This document shows, one piece after another, positions 1-9,206 of a stretch of DNA of 45,472 nucleotides. The stretch lies in the NCBI GenBank assembly GCA_017984835.1, contig JAGNYR010000010.1, forward strand, positions 1 to 45,472, read 5' to 3'. Numbering within the stretch: position 1 is the stretch's first letter; each line of letters starts with the position of its first letter. This DNA is from Flavobacterium sp. Its GTDB lineage: Bacteria > Bacteroidota > Bacteroidia > Flavobacteriales > Flavobacteriaceae. The notes below the pieces were generated by a model. It searched no databases. It worked only from the letters and a program-made list of their open reading frames with translations, and was not told the origin of the DNA. A program made the translations under genes and the position numbers.

Positions 1-145
1 GTTGGTCACCTGCTTTTATACGTTGCGCTAATTCTACTTCTTCATCTGCCGTGATTAGGTCAACTTTTCCAATTTCTTGTAGGTATTTATCTAATGAAGC
101 GGTTTCACGATTGGTAACCTGTTTGGTGATTTTCAGTTGTCTCAT
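1..145 (-). CDS. rpoD: RNA polymerase primary sigma factor, N-terminal 48 residues (partial)
   Basis: This is the start of the housekeeping sigma factor, which directs RNA polymerase to the TAnnTTTG promoters seen in this window. The gene runs off the left edge, so only the N-terminus is visible. It opens [14 protein letters not shown] and continues with [10 protein letters not shown] and [11 protein letters not shown], the region 1.2 signature of the short Bacteroidota primary sigma factor, which lacks the long N-terminal region 1.1 of proteobacterial RpoD. The ATG is preceded by AAAGGAGATC (bases 151-160, minus strand), a recognisable Shine-Dalgarno that most genes here lack. Identity is firm from the N-terminal motif; the DNA-binding regions 2 to 4 lie outside the window. 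Confidence 0.9.
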   Translation of the reverse strand, partial: MRQLKITKQVTNRETASLDKYLQEIGKVDLITADEEVELAQRIKAGDQ

Positions 146-227
146 TGTGGGATCTCCTTTGTTTTTTATTAAACGTGGTTGTTGTACGTAAAGAGTTACC
201 AAAAAGTTACAACAAAGTAAACTTATT

Positions 228-1934
228 TTATTCTACTTCAAAAAAATCTTTAAAATAGACGGGATACCCTTCGTCTGAAAAGCCTTCTAATATGATTTCA
301 AATTTACCCGTTTTATCAGAGGTGTAGAAAAGAATATTTTTATCAGAGGTATTTAACTCTGGAATCCAAATAAGTTGATATCGGTAATCGGGTATGCGAT
401 CCAAATCGGAATTTGATGTATAAGCAGGCGTGTAATATTTTTTGGTTTGTAAGGGAATGGTTATATCGCTTTTAATCAAAAAATCACCAGAATAGTTGCT
501 TTCATACGTCTGGTTTTTTGTAATAAAACTTATTAATCCATCGTAAAGTTTGTTTCCATACAAATAACCCGTATTAATGGTGCAAATTTTATAAATATCA
601 GCAGCTTTATATTCCAAAAGCTCGTTGATGTCTTGTATTAACAATCCGTCAACTAAAACCAATGGGGGTTCCTCAACATTGGTATTCGTGTCGTAATCAT
701 TTAATCTAAAGGAATAAATACCATTTTTATAGTCATAATTCATTTCTTTCACGATTTCAATTATGGTTTCTTTTATGGTTGGGAATCGATTGTAATTATC
801 TAAAATGTATTCGTGAATGACTGGCTCATAAAAAGGTGCTGAATATTTTATTTTTGCTAACGTATCCGCTTTTTTGAGGTAATAAGTGTTTTCTATCTGA
901 CTTGCAATGGCATGTTCTTCAAGTATGGATTTTAATTCAGATTGAAGGAATTGTTCATTTTCAAAAATTAAACCTGATTTTTTGATGCCAAAGGGTGTGT
1001 CCAATTGTAATTGATATTCTCCTTTTGATTTATCTACTATTTGAATCGTAGTGTTTGGATTGTAATACGGTTGATCTATAGAGAAATTAAATCTTCCATC
1101 AGCATCTGTTTTGACTAATTTAGTAATAAATGATCTGCCAGAATTAGAAAGGGCAATCGTAATATTATTTACTGGAAATAATTCGTTTTTCGAAGATATC
1201 CTTCCGCTGATAATCTCTCCTCTTAATTCAGGTAAGAAATAGTTTGATGCACGTAATTCTATTTTTTGATCTTTTTCTAAACTTTTAAATTCAACAGGAT
1301 TAATTTTGGATATTGAGGGTAAATCTTGAACTTTTCTAACCGATAATGAATACTTCCCTTTTTTAAATGATTCATTATTAATGCGCAATTCCAAATTTAT
1401 CAACTCTCTGGTTTTTAACTTTTTATTTTTAATTGAAAGGGTTATTTCAGCGTTTTTATGCTGAATGGAATCAGAGATTATTTTGTTTTTAGAACTTATT
1501 TTGTTTTCAAGATTTGATTGAAAAGGATTTATTATTGTAATTTCTGACTCAAAAGATGTGGACAAAGCTTTATTTTGCATCCATCGGGTATAACCAAGCA
1601 GTTTATACGTCCCCGTTTTTATAGATGCGGGAATAAAAAAATCGCCTTGCGAAGTACCCTCCGATAAAAACAACTTGTGTTTAAAAATAATTTGAGCATT
1701 TTCTCCAACTAATTCTACATAAGCAACTTTGCTAATTTGGCTCATTTTAAAATCTTGTGGATTCATACAATGAATCTTATAGAATAAAGTTTCGCCAGAT
1801 ACAAAGCTGGTAGCATTTACATGCATATAAACGCTTTCACTCGTCTCGAAAGTGGGTACGTTTGTTTGAGCCCAATTAATGAAACTCACAAACAAAACAA
1901 ATACAGGAAGTAATATTTTTTTTAGTCTATCCAA
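228..1934 (-). CDS. Secreted protein with MG2-like, carboxypeptidase-regulatory-like and plug-like segments
   Basis: A 568-residue protein with an N-terminal signal peptide ending near FINWAQ. Residues about 28-110 resemble a macroglobulin MG2-type beta domain ([19 protein letters not shown]). Residues about 240-300 look like a carboxypeptidase-regulatory beta sandwich ([11 protein letters not shown]). Residues about 425-480 resemble an isolated TonB-receptor plug ([18 protein letters not shown], then ADIYKI) with no barrel after it. It is the last gene of the receptor/DUF4249 operon and overlaps the DUF4249 gene by 13 bases. The start is TTG: an in-frame TAA lies six codons upstream and no ATG intervenes. 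I infer a periplasmic or outer-membrane accessory of the receptor; substrate unknown. Confidence 0.7.
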   Translation of the reverse strand: MDRLKKILLPVFVLFVSFINWAQTNVPTFETSESVYMHVNATSFVSGETLFYKIHCMNPQDFKMSQISKVAYVELVGENAQIIFKHKLFLSEGTSQGDFFIPASIKTGTYKLLGYTRWMQNKALSTSFESEITIINPFQSNLENKISSKNKIISDSIQHKNAEITLSIKNKKLKTRELINLELRINNESFKKGKYSLSVRKVQDLPSISKINPVEFKSLEKDQKIELRASNYFLPELRGEIISGRISSKNELFPVNNITIALSNSGRSFITKLVKTDADGRFNFSIDQPYYNPNTTIQIVDKSKGEYQLQLDTPFGIKKSGLIFENEQFLQSELKSILEEHAIASQIENTYYLKKADTLAKIKYSAPFYEPVIHEYILDNYNRFPTIKETIIEIVKEMNYDYKNGIYSFRLNDYDTNTNVEEPPLVLVDGLLIQDINELLEYKAADIYKICTINTGYLYGNKLYDGLISFITKNQTYESNYSGDFLIKSDITIPLQTKKYYTPAYTSNSDLDRIPDYRYQLIWIPELNTSDKNILFYTSDKTGKFEIILEGFSDEGYPVYFKDFFEVE

Positions 1935-3154
1935 AATGAAGGTATTATGTTAGCTGAGAATTTTGTACAATCACCACAGGGTGTTGGATATATCTCATAT
2001 TTTTGATCTGCTGTGAAATTATAATATAATCCGTTGCCAGATTCTAATAAACTAAGGACCGTATAACCGGCACACGTTAAATCAGATGGCGAGAAACAAT
2101 ATTTTAAGAAAAACTCTGGATCATCAGACCCTAAAAGAGGATCCGGATCACATCTGTATGGGTATTTCGGTTGGTTTTGTCCTGGAAAAATTTCATTATA
2201 ATTAAAAAAGATCCTTTTAGATGAAACGGTTGAGACTTCAAAATATCCGATTACTTTTTCGTTTGGGTTGTTCTCATTTTGAATGTTTCCAAAGAAAAAT
2301 CCAGGTTGGTTTTGAGACAGTATTCCATCCGATCCAGAGAGTTCCTTTAGCGTTTTATAATAGGTGTATGCGGCTAAATTTTGAACGTATTGTTTAACCA
2401 TTATGCTGTATCGATTCGCAATTAGATAATCATTATCTCTAATGAATCGAACAGGGAAAATCACCCGGTCTTCGTTTAATTCATTGGTACTTGTTAATAT
2501 GATTTTATCTGATTTTTTTGTCGTATAACAAATACGTGCTTCGGTTGTTCTTGGGATGAGATTAATCACTGCAGGGGGTGTAGCGCCAGGTGGGTTGTAT
2601 ACCACTACCGCTTTAACAGGAACCCATCTTGGGGCAATGATCTTGTTGGTTTCTTCGTATTCAAATCGATAGTATTTTGAACTATTCGTTGGGTCAAAAC
2701 TATTTACAATAAGTTCGACACCTTTTGCTCCGTTTATTGTATTCACCACAGGAGTGATGTTTTGAATGGGTGTGTCATGAGTTAATACCTCAGTAGAAGA
2801 TATATAGCTTTTGCCATTTTCAGTTATAATTTTTAACTGATATTCTCGATTTGATTCTGCTTTAAATTCAATTAATGATACGTATTTATCTCCTTGTTCA
2901 ATGAATTCATAACTATTTCCAAGATTGTCTTTCAAAATCACGACAGCATCTGAAACGGTTGTTGGACCATTTTCTTCTAGTTGATAGGATTTGGTGATTT
3001 TTATTTCTTGATGTTTTAGCTCGTTGGTTATTGTAGCCTCGATGACTAATACTTCTTCATAATTATTTGTTTGGAGGGCATACGGGTCTGTACAACTTAT
3101 GAAAAGCAAAGTTGAAATAGCTGCTACAAAAATTCTATATATCTTAATGTTCAT
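1922..3154 (-). CDS. DUF4249 family lipoprotein
   Basis: A lipoprotein of 410 residues when started at the ATG at 3154, which sits four bases after the receptor stop codon. The N-terminus is a type II signal with lipobox LLFISC (Cys21). The body matches the DUF4249 pattern: an early VLVIEATITNELKHQEIKITKSYQL strand-rich segment, then SDAVVILKDNLGNSYEF, which looks like an immunoglobulin-like fold, and a Cys-containing C-terminal part. In Bacteroidota such proteins are typically encoded next to TonB-dependent receptors and are thought to act at the outer membrane with them; that role is inferred, not shown. A longer reading upstream of Met would overlap the receptor gene and lacks a signal peptide, so I reject it. 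Confidence 0.8.
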   Translation of the reverse strand: MNIKIYRIFVAAISTLLFISCTDPYALQTNNYEEVLVIEATITNELKHQEIKITKSYQLEENGPTTVSDAVVILKDNLGNSYEFIEQGDKYVSLIEFKAESNREYQLKIITENGKSYISSTEVLTHDTPIQNITPVVNTINGAKGVELIVNSFDPTNSSKYYRFEYEETNKIIAPRWVPVKAVVVYNPPGATPPAVINLIPRTTEARICYTTKKSDKIILTSTNELNEDRVIFPVRFIRDNDYLIANRYSIMVKQYVQNLAAYTYYKTLKELSGSDGILSQNQPGFFFGNIQNENNPNEKVIGYFEVSTVSSKRIFFNYNEIFPGQNQPKYPYRCDPDPLLGSDDPEFFLKYCFSPSDLTCAGYTVLSLLESGNGLYYNFTADQKYEIYPTPCGDCTKFSANIIPSFWID

Positions 3155-3158
3155 GCGA

Positions 3159-5927
3159 CTAAAATTTGAAGTTATACGTAATTGTTGGTATTGGAATGGC
3201 AAAAATGGATGTTTTGTAAGCCTTTATTTGACCGTTTTGCGTGACGAAAAATATCGAATAAGGGTTGTTTCTGCCAAGAACATTGTAAATTGAAATATTC
3301 CAAAAACCATGGGCAGGTTTCTTTAATTTATGAGTCCCTTCTACATTAAACCCGATGTCGAGTCTAAAGTAATCGGGTATCCTGAATTGATTTCGATCAC
3401 TGTATAAAGTATATTCAGAATTACCGTAGGTATATTGACCAATAGGGTAGGTAATTGGTCGTCCGGTTTGATAAATAAAATTACTTGAAAAACTGTATCG
3501 TTTTGTGAATTTGTAATTGATGACTAAACTCACATCGTGTGGTTTGTCAAAATTTGCTGGGAAATAGTTACCGTTATTCACCTTCTCGTCATTAAATTTA
3601 CTATCAAGCTTCACAAAGGTGCGAGAATACGTATATCCTAACCAACCATTTAATCGGCCACTATTTTTTTTAACTAAAAATTCAACACCATAGGCTTTTC
3701 CTTTTCCTTGTAATAATTGTGTTTCTATATTTTGATTGAGCAATAATTGGGCTGCTACTTTGTAATCAAGAAAATTTTCAGATTTTTTATAATACCCTTC
3801 CAGACTTATTTCTATGTCTTTTTCTAAAATATTTTTATACAATCCCAATGAAAATTGTTGGGCAACTTGCGGCTTGACATTTAAATCGGTGAGTTTCCAG
3901 GTATCTGTTGGTGATTGCGTAGTGTTGTTTGAAAGTAAATGAATGTATTGATAAGTTTTGTCGTAACCTCCTTTTATGGAAAGATTATCAGCGATGATAT
4001 ATCGGGCTGCAATTCTTGGTTCAAATCCGCCATAGGTTTTAATCACTTCATTTTTAGCATAATTTCTCACTTCGGTAACAGTGCCCTCGTTTTTTGGAAC
4101 ACCTTCTTGATAAATTCTTTGGGCAGATGCACCTAATGCTGAAAAAGTAGAATATCTCAATCCAAAATCAACTAAAAATTTGGAACTAACCTTGAAATTA
4201 TCTGATATATAAGCAGCAGATTCAAGTCCTCTTTCTTTATTTATTGAAATGGGAACAATTTGAGAATCGGTACTTTTTGGGTCTAAAAACCCTGGATGTA
4301 CTCCGTATAATTTAGAAGCAATTCCGTAATTAATTTTGTGTTTTTCATTTAATGTATAATTCATCTTAAGCAGGATGTTGCTTTCGTTTATCTTATACCC
4401 AAAATCAAATGCGGTAAGAAAATTGTCTCCTTGATAATCGATGAAAAATTTGTATTCGCTATTAGTAAATAATAGCGCTCCTTTGTTTTTAGAATTGAAA
4501 GTGTGTTCATATTTTAATGAAACCAATCGATTGTTGTATTTGTATAGTGAATCAGATGAGATACTAAAGGCATCATGACTGTAATAATAAGTAGTTTCAA
4601 AGTTGTTTTTATCATTGAATTTGTGATTGTACTTGATCAATCCGTCGTAAAAAGAAGCTTGACTATTTTTTAAGGATTGTTCTTTTAAGGAACGTAATAT
4701 CCATCCAGAATAGGTTGCTCTTCCTCCAACTAAAATACTTGACTTGTCCTTGATAATGGGAGTGCTTATGGCTAAATTACTCGTTATAGGTCCCACACCA
4801 CCTTCTCCAGATAATTTGGTCGGATTGCCTTTTTTTGCTGTAATATCAAAAACAGAAGACAGTCTTCCGCCAAACTCCGCAGGAATACTTCCTTTGTAAA
4901 TCGTTGCGCTTTTTGTAGTATAAGGACTCACAGATGAGAAGAAACCGAAAAAATGGGCTGGATTGTAAATGATGGCTTGATCCAATAGTATTAAATTCTG
5001 GTCTTCTTTCCCTCCTCGAACATTGTATCCGGCAGAACCTTCGCCGGTTTGTTTTACCCCAGGCAAAATGGTTGCTACTTTAAAAATGTCTCTTTCTCCA
5101 AGTACTAATGGGATGTTTTTTATGCCTTCAATGTCAATTGTAGTTACGCCTGAAATAACAGATTTTACATTTTCACTTTTTTTGGCGTTTATTAAGACTT
5201 CGGATAAAATATTCATTTTTTCATCGAGCTTAATGTTCAAAGTACCGTCGTTGTATAAAATTATTTTTTTGATGGATTTGTTGTGACTCACTAATTCCGT
5301 CTCTAAATAATTAATTCCTACCGGAATTTCTAATTTATAAAAACCATCGATGTCTGTTGAGGTACTTATTTTTTTATTTTGAATTTTTACAAAAACATTG
5401 GGTAACGGTTCGTCTGTTTTGGTGTCTTTAATGTATCCGCTTAGAAAGCACGTTTTTTTATCCGATTTTTTAGCTTCTTTTCCTATTACAATTAAGGATT
5501 CTTTTTTTGCGGGCTTATTAGATACAGAGTCGTTTTCCATGTAAAAAACAGGTTTAACGGATGTTTTTATACCCTTATTGCTTTCTGAATTTCCAAAATA
5601 ATTATCGGGTAATTCATCTCTAATCACATTGTTTTTAGAAAGTATGATGTGTTTTTTATCAATAAAAAAATTGATTTCAGTTGGTTGAAAAACAAGTTTA
5701 AGTACCTCTTCAATCTTCATTTCTGTTACGTTTTCAGTAATTAAGATTGCATTCGATTCGATCCATTCTTTATCAAAATAAAATTTATAATCGCTATTTT
5801 TTTCGATCAATTCAATAGCGTTTTGTAAAGAAGATTGATTAAAGTTGAGAGAATATTTTTTCTCTTTTTCTTGTGAAAACACAACAAAATTTAATAGGAT
5901 AAAAAATATTAGTACTATTTTTTTCAT
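3159..5927 (-). CDS. TonB-dependent outer-membrane receptor with STN and carboxypeptidase-regulatory domains
   Basis: A 922-residue outer-membrane transporter. Order of parts: signal peptide (1-18, ending VVFSQ), an STN (secretin/TonB short N-terminal) domain at about 28-98, a linker, a carboxypeptidase-regulatory-like beta sandwich at about 160-235 (GYIKDTKTDEPLPNVFVKI, DIDGFYKL), a plug at about 250-365 (LPGVKQTGEG, YNVRGGKEDQNLILLD), then a beta barrel ending in an aromatic residue (NFKF). STN domains in this phylum often signal to FecR anti-sigma factors, but no FecR/sigma pair is present in the window. It is followed four bases later by a DUF4249 gene. Substrate cannot be read from sequence. 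Confidence 0.88.
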   Translation of the reverse strand: MKKIVLIFFILLNFVVFSQEKEKKYSLNFNQSSLQNAIELIEKNSDYKFYFDKEWIESNAILITENVTEMKIEEVLKLVFQPTEINFFIDKKHIILSKNNVIRDELPDNYFGNSESNKGIKTSVKPVFYMENDSVSNKPAKKESLIVIGKEAKKSDKKTCFLSGYIKDTKTDEPLPNVFVKIQNKKISTSTDIDGFYKLEIPVGINYLETELVSHNKSIKKIILYNDGTLNIKLDEKMNILSEVLINAKKSENVKSVISGVTTIDIEGIKNIPLVLGERDIFKVATILPGVKQTGEGSAGYNVRGGKEDQNLILLDQAIIYNPAHFFGFFSSVSPYTTKSATIYKGSIPAEFGGRLSSVFDITAKKGNPTKLSGEGGVGPITSNLAISTPIIKDKSSILVGGRATYSGWILRSLKEQSLKNSQASFYDGLIKYNHKFNDKNNFETTYYYSHDAFSISSDSLYKYNNRLVSLKYEHTFNSKNKGALLFTNSEYKFFIDYQGDNFLTAFDFGYKINESNILLKMNYTLNEKHKINYGIASKLYGVHPGFLDPKSTDSQIVPISINKERGLESAAYISDNFKVSSKFLVDFGLRYSTFSALGASAQRIYQEGVPKNEGTVTEVRNYAKNEVIKTYGGFEPRIAARYIIADNLSIKGGYDKTYQYIHLLSNNTTQSPTDTWKLTDLNVKPQVAQQFSLGLYKNILEKDIEISLEGYYKKSENFLDYKVAAQLLLNQNIETQLLQGKGKAYGVEFLVKKNSGRLNGWLGYTYSRTFVKLDSKFNDEKVNNGNYFPANFDKPHDVSLVINYKFTKRYSFSSNFIYQTGRPITYPIGQYTYGNSEYTLYSDRNQFRIPDYFRLDIGFNVEGTHKLKKPAHGFWNISIYNVLGRNNPYSIFFVTQNGQIKAYKTSIFAIPIPTITYNFKF

Positions 5928-5935
5928 GAATTAGT

Positions 5936-6664
5936 TTACTTGATTTTTGTTTGTAGGGAATGAAATAATCCCTCAAAAAATATAATTTTATTGGTTTTTT
6001 CAATCTTATTATTGATCGAATAATACTCATTAATTACCTGCTTGAACTCTGGGAATAGGGTAATTACACTTTTCTTATTCGTAATAGTGTAGTATTGATT
6101 ATTGAAAAAAAGCACATAATAAGTTTTTTTTAAAAAATCATCATATACGGTGTTGTCAAGGATTAATTTTTTCCTGAATTTATAATGTTTTACATAAAAA
6201 CAAATGCTTTCGGAGTTAATCATTTCAGCATAAAACCCTGAAATTTCATTTCCGATAGCGGGTTTGTTGAAACTAAGATTCACATAGTTAATGTTGTTGA
6301 TTTTGAATGACTGTATTTTGGTTTTGTTTAAAATGATAGGCATCTTGTCATTCTCACCGGTTGTCTTTATGATGAGATCATCATTATTGATGTCATAATT
6401 TAATAGTAAATTATTAAATAATTGTCCGTTATACATAACACTTCCATACTGATAAGATCCAAAATAGAAACGATCGTTATCATCAATTATCTTGTCATAA
6501 TTTAATAAGATTCTTCCGCTATTGATGTCCAAATTTCCGTTGCCCACTTTAGCATCGTACCAATCATGGATGGATTTAGTTGATTCGTTTTGACCTTGCG
6601 AACTCATTGTCAAGAAAAGCAAAAGGGTACACAATGAATAGTTTATGTTTTTGTATAGCGGCAT
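5936..6664 (-). CDS. Secreted protein of unknown function, first gene of the receptor operon
   Basis: A 242-residue protein with a signal peptide (LCTLLLFLTMSSQGQ). The rest is beta-rich and full of Asn, Tyr and Ile, with no motif I recognise. It ends eight bases before the TonB receptor gene, so the two are almost certainly co-transcribed from the promoter at 6692-6720. The sequence contains HDWYDAKVGNGNLDINSGRILLNYDK and several strand-turn-strand segments, consistent with a small periplasmic or surface beta protein. I cannot assign a function; a receptor accessory role is an inference from position only. Confidence 0.6.
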   Translation of the reverse strand: MPLYKNINYSLCTLLLFLTMSSQGQNESTKSIHDWYDAKVGNGNLDINSGRILLNYDKIIDDNDRFYFGSYQYGSVMYNGQLFNNLLLNYDINNDDLIIKTTGENDKMPIILNKTKIQSFKINNINYVNLSFNKPAIGNEISGFYAEMINSESICFYVKHYKFRKKLILDNTVYDDFLKKTYYVLFFNNQYYTITNKKSVITLFPEFKQVINEYYSINNKIEKTNKIIFFEGLFHSLQTKIK

Positions 6665-6691
6665 CTAAAGAGATATTAAATAAAACTTCTG

Positions 6692-6720
6692 TAAATGTAT
6701 TTGTTTTTTTTATTAATCAA
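6692..6720 (-). promoter_or_regulatory. Promoter of the TonB receptor operon
   Basis: Reading the minus strand, TTG (6720-6718) is followed after exactly 18 bases by TACATTTA (6699-6692). This fits the Bacteroidota pattern TTG-N18-TAnnTTTG with one mismatch in the last base. The ATG at 6664 would give a leader of about 20 bases. Confidence 0.55.
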
Positions 6721-6768
6721 GTGGTATTTTAATTTATATATCTAAGTGATTTTTTTAAAATTATTTTT

Positions 6769-7728
6769 TTAATAATAAATATCCATCTGCTTGTTCAATA
6801 ACTCAGAATAGTAATCTATTTTTCGATTCATTTTCTGAATAAATAAATTCAATTCTTTGATCCCTGATTGATTCAGTGGTTTTGAATTTTTTATTTGTTG
6901 ATTAAAAAAATTCAGTGCATTTTCACAACTGCTTTTGTCCTCTGTAATAAAATAACCCAATAAAGTGTAGGGAACAAACATCATGATTTTTGTATCCGTT
7001 TCAATCAGCATGTTGTTGTTTAACATGATCAATTCGTTGTAGTAAATAGCAAAATTGGAGTTGGATTGAGAAGCATTCTTTTTTAAATCACTGATGATTT
7101 TTTTTAAGTCTTTTAATAATGCATTTGCACTTTGATATGAGATCATGCCTGCTTCATAAAAATAGATGATCTGTTGTAGGCTGCTATTGATAGTGGTGTC
7201 GTTCCAAACTTCTTTTATGTTGGCTTTATGGTACATCGTTTTCAGTTTTTGGATGTGCTCCATAAATGCTTCGTTGATGATGAATTTTTCAAACTGCGTT
7301 TCTGATAGATCAGGGTTCAACATTTGCAGCCAAACATATAATTTAAATTTGGATAGGAGGGTGCCATCCATAAAATAAAAAAGCGGAATGTCTTTGGCTG
7401 AATAATAGAGCGTGGTGGAAGGATCGGCTATGTTTTCAATACGTTCAGCTGCATCTTTAAAATAGTGTATCATGTCTTTTAATGACTTGATTTCGTTGGT
7501 TTTTTCTACAATCACTTGTTTAGAATCAGAGCACAAATTATCCAAAGAAATATGGAAATGTTGGGCCAAAAGCATGGTCTCGTTAATAGTAAATTTACTT
7601 TTTAACGAAACACGTCGGTGTGCAGCATCATAACTTATATTTAAGATATTCGAAAGTTCATCGTTGATTGATTGTGAGGGATCGAGTTGTTTTCTGATGG
7701 CTTTCAGTACTTGTTCTTGAAAATTCAT
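6769..7728 (-). CDS. Helix-turn-helix transcriptional regulator
   Basis: A 319-residue protein. Residues about 1-60 form a Cro/C1-like helix-turn-helix (AIRKQL, ELSNILNISYDAAHRRVSLKSKFTINE, LLAQHFHISLDNL), and the remainder is a helical sensor or dimerisation region without a named domain. The chosen start MNFQEQ at 7728 follows the -7 box at 7743-7750; an upstream Met at 7755 would lie before the likely transcription start, so I reject it. It is divergent from the NG-repeat gene across about 100 bases with facing promoters, and it lies upstream of the TonB receptor operon on the same strand but separated by that operon's own promoter. Either neighbour could be its target; I cannot tell which. 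Confidence 0.75.
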   Translation of the reverse strand: MNFQEQVLKAIRKQLDPSQSINDELSNILNISYDAAHRRVSLKSKFTINETMLLAQHFHISLDNLCSDSKQVIVEKTNEIKSLKDMIHYFKDAAERIENIADPSTTLYYSAKDIPLFYFMDGTLLSKFKLYVWLQMLNPDLSETQFEKFIINEAFMEHIQKLKTMYHKANIKEVWNDTTINSSLQQIIYFYEAGMISYQSANALLKDLKKIISDLKKNASQSNSNFAIYYNELIMLNNNMLIETDTKIMMFVPYTLLGYFITEDKSSCENALNFFNQQIKNSKPLNQSGIKELNLFIQKMNRKIDYYSELLNKQMDIYY

Positions 7729-7742
7729 ATTTGCAATTTTCA

Positions 7743-7750
7743 CAAATATA
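7743..7750 (-). promoter_or_regulatory. -7 box of the HTH regulator gene
   Basis: TATATTTG on the minus strand is a perfect TAnnTTTG. It lies 14 bases before the ATG at 7728, giving a short leader and supporting that start. No well-spaced upstream TTG is present (the nearest is 24 bases away). Confidence 0.5.
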
Positions 7751-7777
7751 ATCAATAATTTACTTATTTATCGCCAA

Positions 7778-7785
7778 TATTTTTG
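7778..7785 (+). promoter_or_regulatory. -7 box of the NG-repeat gene
   Basis: TATTTTTG on the plus strand is a perfect TAnnTTTG, 45 bases upstream of the ATG at 7831. It is back to back with the regulator's -7 box, so one bound regulator could affect both directions. The upstream element is weak. Confidence 0.4.
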
Positions 7786-7830
7786 TATTAATCACAATAA
7801 TTTTGATCCCGAAAATAAAAACAATCTCTT

Positions 7831-8544
7831 ATGAAAACAAAATTAATATGCTTCGTTTGCTTCTTGCAACATTTTTTGTTTGCTCAAGATTCGATTCCGT
7901 CAGGAACAAAGATCACGCACACACAAATTTTAAGTTTATCGCCTATTTCCAAAAAAGTAGATACAGTCAACGGACTTGTATTGGGTGTAGGGCATTATCA
8001 AAACCAACACATTCAGAAACAAACCATCAATGGACTCAATGTGGATGTAAATCCCGTTGGACTTGGATTGCCTTTGTTCTTGATTTATTTGCCAGATATG
8101 ATTAAAAAAGGCACAATAAGCAGCAATCAACCCAATTTGATCGTTGTATATGATTCCGGACATCCTCACTTACAAATGAACGGTATCAACTTGAGTGCAG
8201 GATGCTTTTTTACAGAAACCAATTTAAACGGATTGAATGTTTCATTGATGAATCGGTTTCGTACCCTAAATGGCATTTCAATCACCGTTTTTGGTACGCA
8301 AGCGAATGTGATGAATGGTGTTTCGATGGGCTTGTATAATGGATCCAATACGAGCAATGGATTCAATCTGGCATTGCTTAATGAGACCATTCAGTTGAAC
8401 GGTATTCAAATGGGGGTTTATAATTATGCACAAAACGGGAAGGGGATTCAAATAGGTCTTTTTAATGTATCCAGAAATAGAGGGCTTCAACTGGGAATTT
8501 GGAATGTAAATAACAAAAGGTCGATGCCTTTTATCAATTGGTAA
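7831..8544 (+). CDS. Secreted protein of tandem 14-residue NG repeats (LA_2272-like surface repeats)
   Basis: A 237-residue protein with a signal peptide (FVCFLQHFLFAQ). From about residue 115 it is a run of seven to eight tandem units with a period close to 14 residues. Each unit starts NG or KG, then an alternating hydrophobic strand, then Gly-x-x-Asn: NGISITVFG, NGVSMGLYN, NGFNLALLN, NGIQMGVYN, KGIQIGLFN, RGLQLGIWN. This pattern resembles the LA_2272 surface repeat family and suggests a beta-solenoid or strand-turn stack. The first half carries related but less regular NGL segments. It ends four bases before the next gene, so the two probably act together at the cell surface. Function unknown. 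Confidence 0.7.
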   Translation: MKTKLICFVCFLQHFLFAQDSIPSGTKITHTQILSLSPISKKVDTVNGLVLGVGHYQNQHIQKQTINGLNVDVNPVGLGLPLFLIYLPDMIKKGTISSNQPNLIVVYDSGHPHLQMNGINLSAGCFFTETNLNGLNVSLMNRFRTLNGISITVFGTQANVMNGVSMGLYNGSNTSNGFNLALLNETIQLNGIQMGVYNYAQNGKGIQIGLFNVSRNRGLQLGIWNVNNKRSMPFINW

Positions 8545-8548
8545 AAAA

Positions 8549-9145
8549 ATGAATAAGTATGTAATTATCTTGCTGACGTTGACCTCAATTTGTCAGTCGC
8601 AAAACAAAGATTTTGAACGTGTTTATATAGAAGCCGGACTTGTTCAGCCGTTAGGAATCCTGTCCGAAAAATTTGAGCCGTCTCCTTCTTTTGGTTTTTG
8701 GTTCAGAAGTCGATGGATTAAAAAAGATTGTATTGATTTTGGATTTAATTTTTTTATTCCACGACAGACCTCTCCAATCCAATTCAAGTATAGGGATTCT
8801 GTTGTGGAGTACAAATCCAAACATTTTGCGATCAATTTGGGAACCCGTTTTGTAAAAATAATGCCACTTTCTTTAAAGAATGATCGTTTTAATTTGGAAT
8901 GGAATTCTGGTTTTGGACTGGCATTAAACAGCTACCAAGCCCCTGCAGAAATTGAATTCGCATCAGCAGAATATTCACAAGAACTACTAACTACCTTTTA
9001 TCTTTCGCAAGGGATCAAAATTAATTATGACAACATCGGTTTGCAATGTCATTATCAATGGTCGCCCTATGGATTGTTCAATTCGCAAATGTTGGATAAA
9101 TACGGTTCCCAAACATTGATGTTGGGTATCGTATACCGACAGTAA
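8549..9145 (+). CDS. Small outer-membrane beta-barrel-like protein
   Basis: A 198-residue protein with a short signal peptide (ILLTLTSICQSQ). The mature part alternates aromatic and polar residues in strand-like stretches (FGFWFRSRWIKKDCIDFGFNFFIP, FNLEWNSGFGLALNSY) and ends in an aromatic-containing strand (LMLGIVYRQ), which suits a small eight-stranded outer-membrane barrel. It is coupled to the NG-repeat gene with a four-base gap. The pair converges on pnp and shares its bidirectional terminator. I infer an outer-membrane anchor or partner for the repeat protein; no specific family is recognised. Confidence 0.6.
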   Translation: MNKYVIILLTLTSICQSQNKDFERVYIEAGLVQPLGILSEKFEPSPSFGFWFRSRWIKKDCIDFGFNFFIPRQTSPIQFKYRDSVVEYKSKHFAINLGTRFVKIMPLSLKNDRFNLEWNSGFGLALNSYQAPAEIEFASAEYSQELLTTFYLSQGIKINYDNIGLQCHYQWSPYGLFNSQMLDKYGSQTLMLGIVYRQ

Positions 9146-9152
9146 TGAAAAC

Positions 9153-9188
9153 AAAAAAACCCCAATGCAATGCTGCATTGGGGTTTTT
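9153..9188. terminator. Bidirectional terminator between the barrel gene and pnp
   Basis: A 13-bp perfect stem (9157-9169 with 9174-9186) around an ATGC loop, with an A-run on the left and a T-run on the right. It can terminate both the plus-strand gene ending at 9145 and pnp ending at 9207. Confidence 0.9.
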
Positions 9189-9206
9189 ACTAGTATAGAT
9201 TGAAAA

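Noticed and set aside
6769..7755. Longer form of the HTH regulator starting at 7755
   Set aside because: The -7 box at 7743-7750 lies inside the extra segment, so the likely transcript begins after that Met. The extra residues (IIFVKIAN) add no domain.
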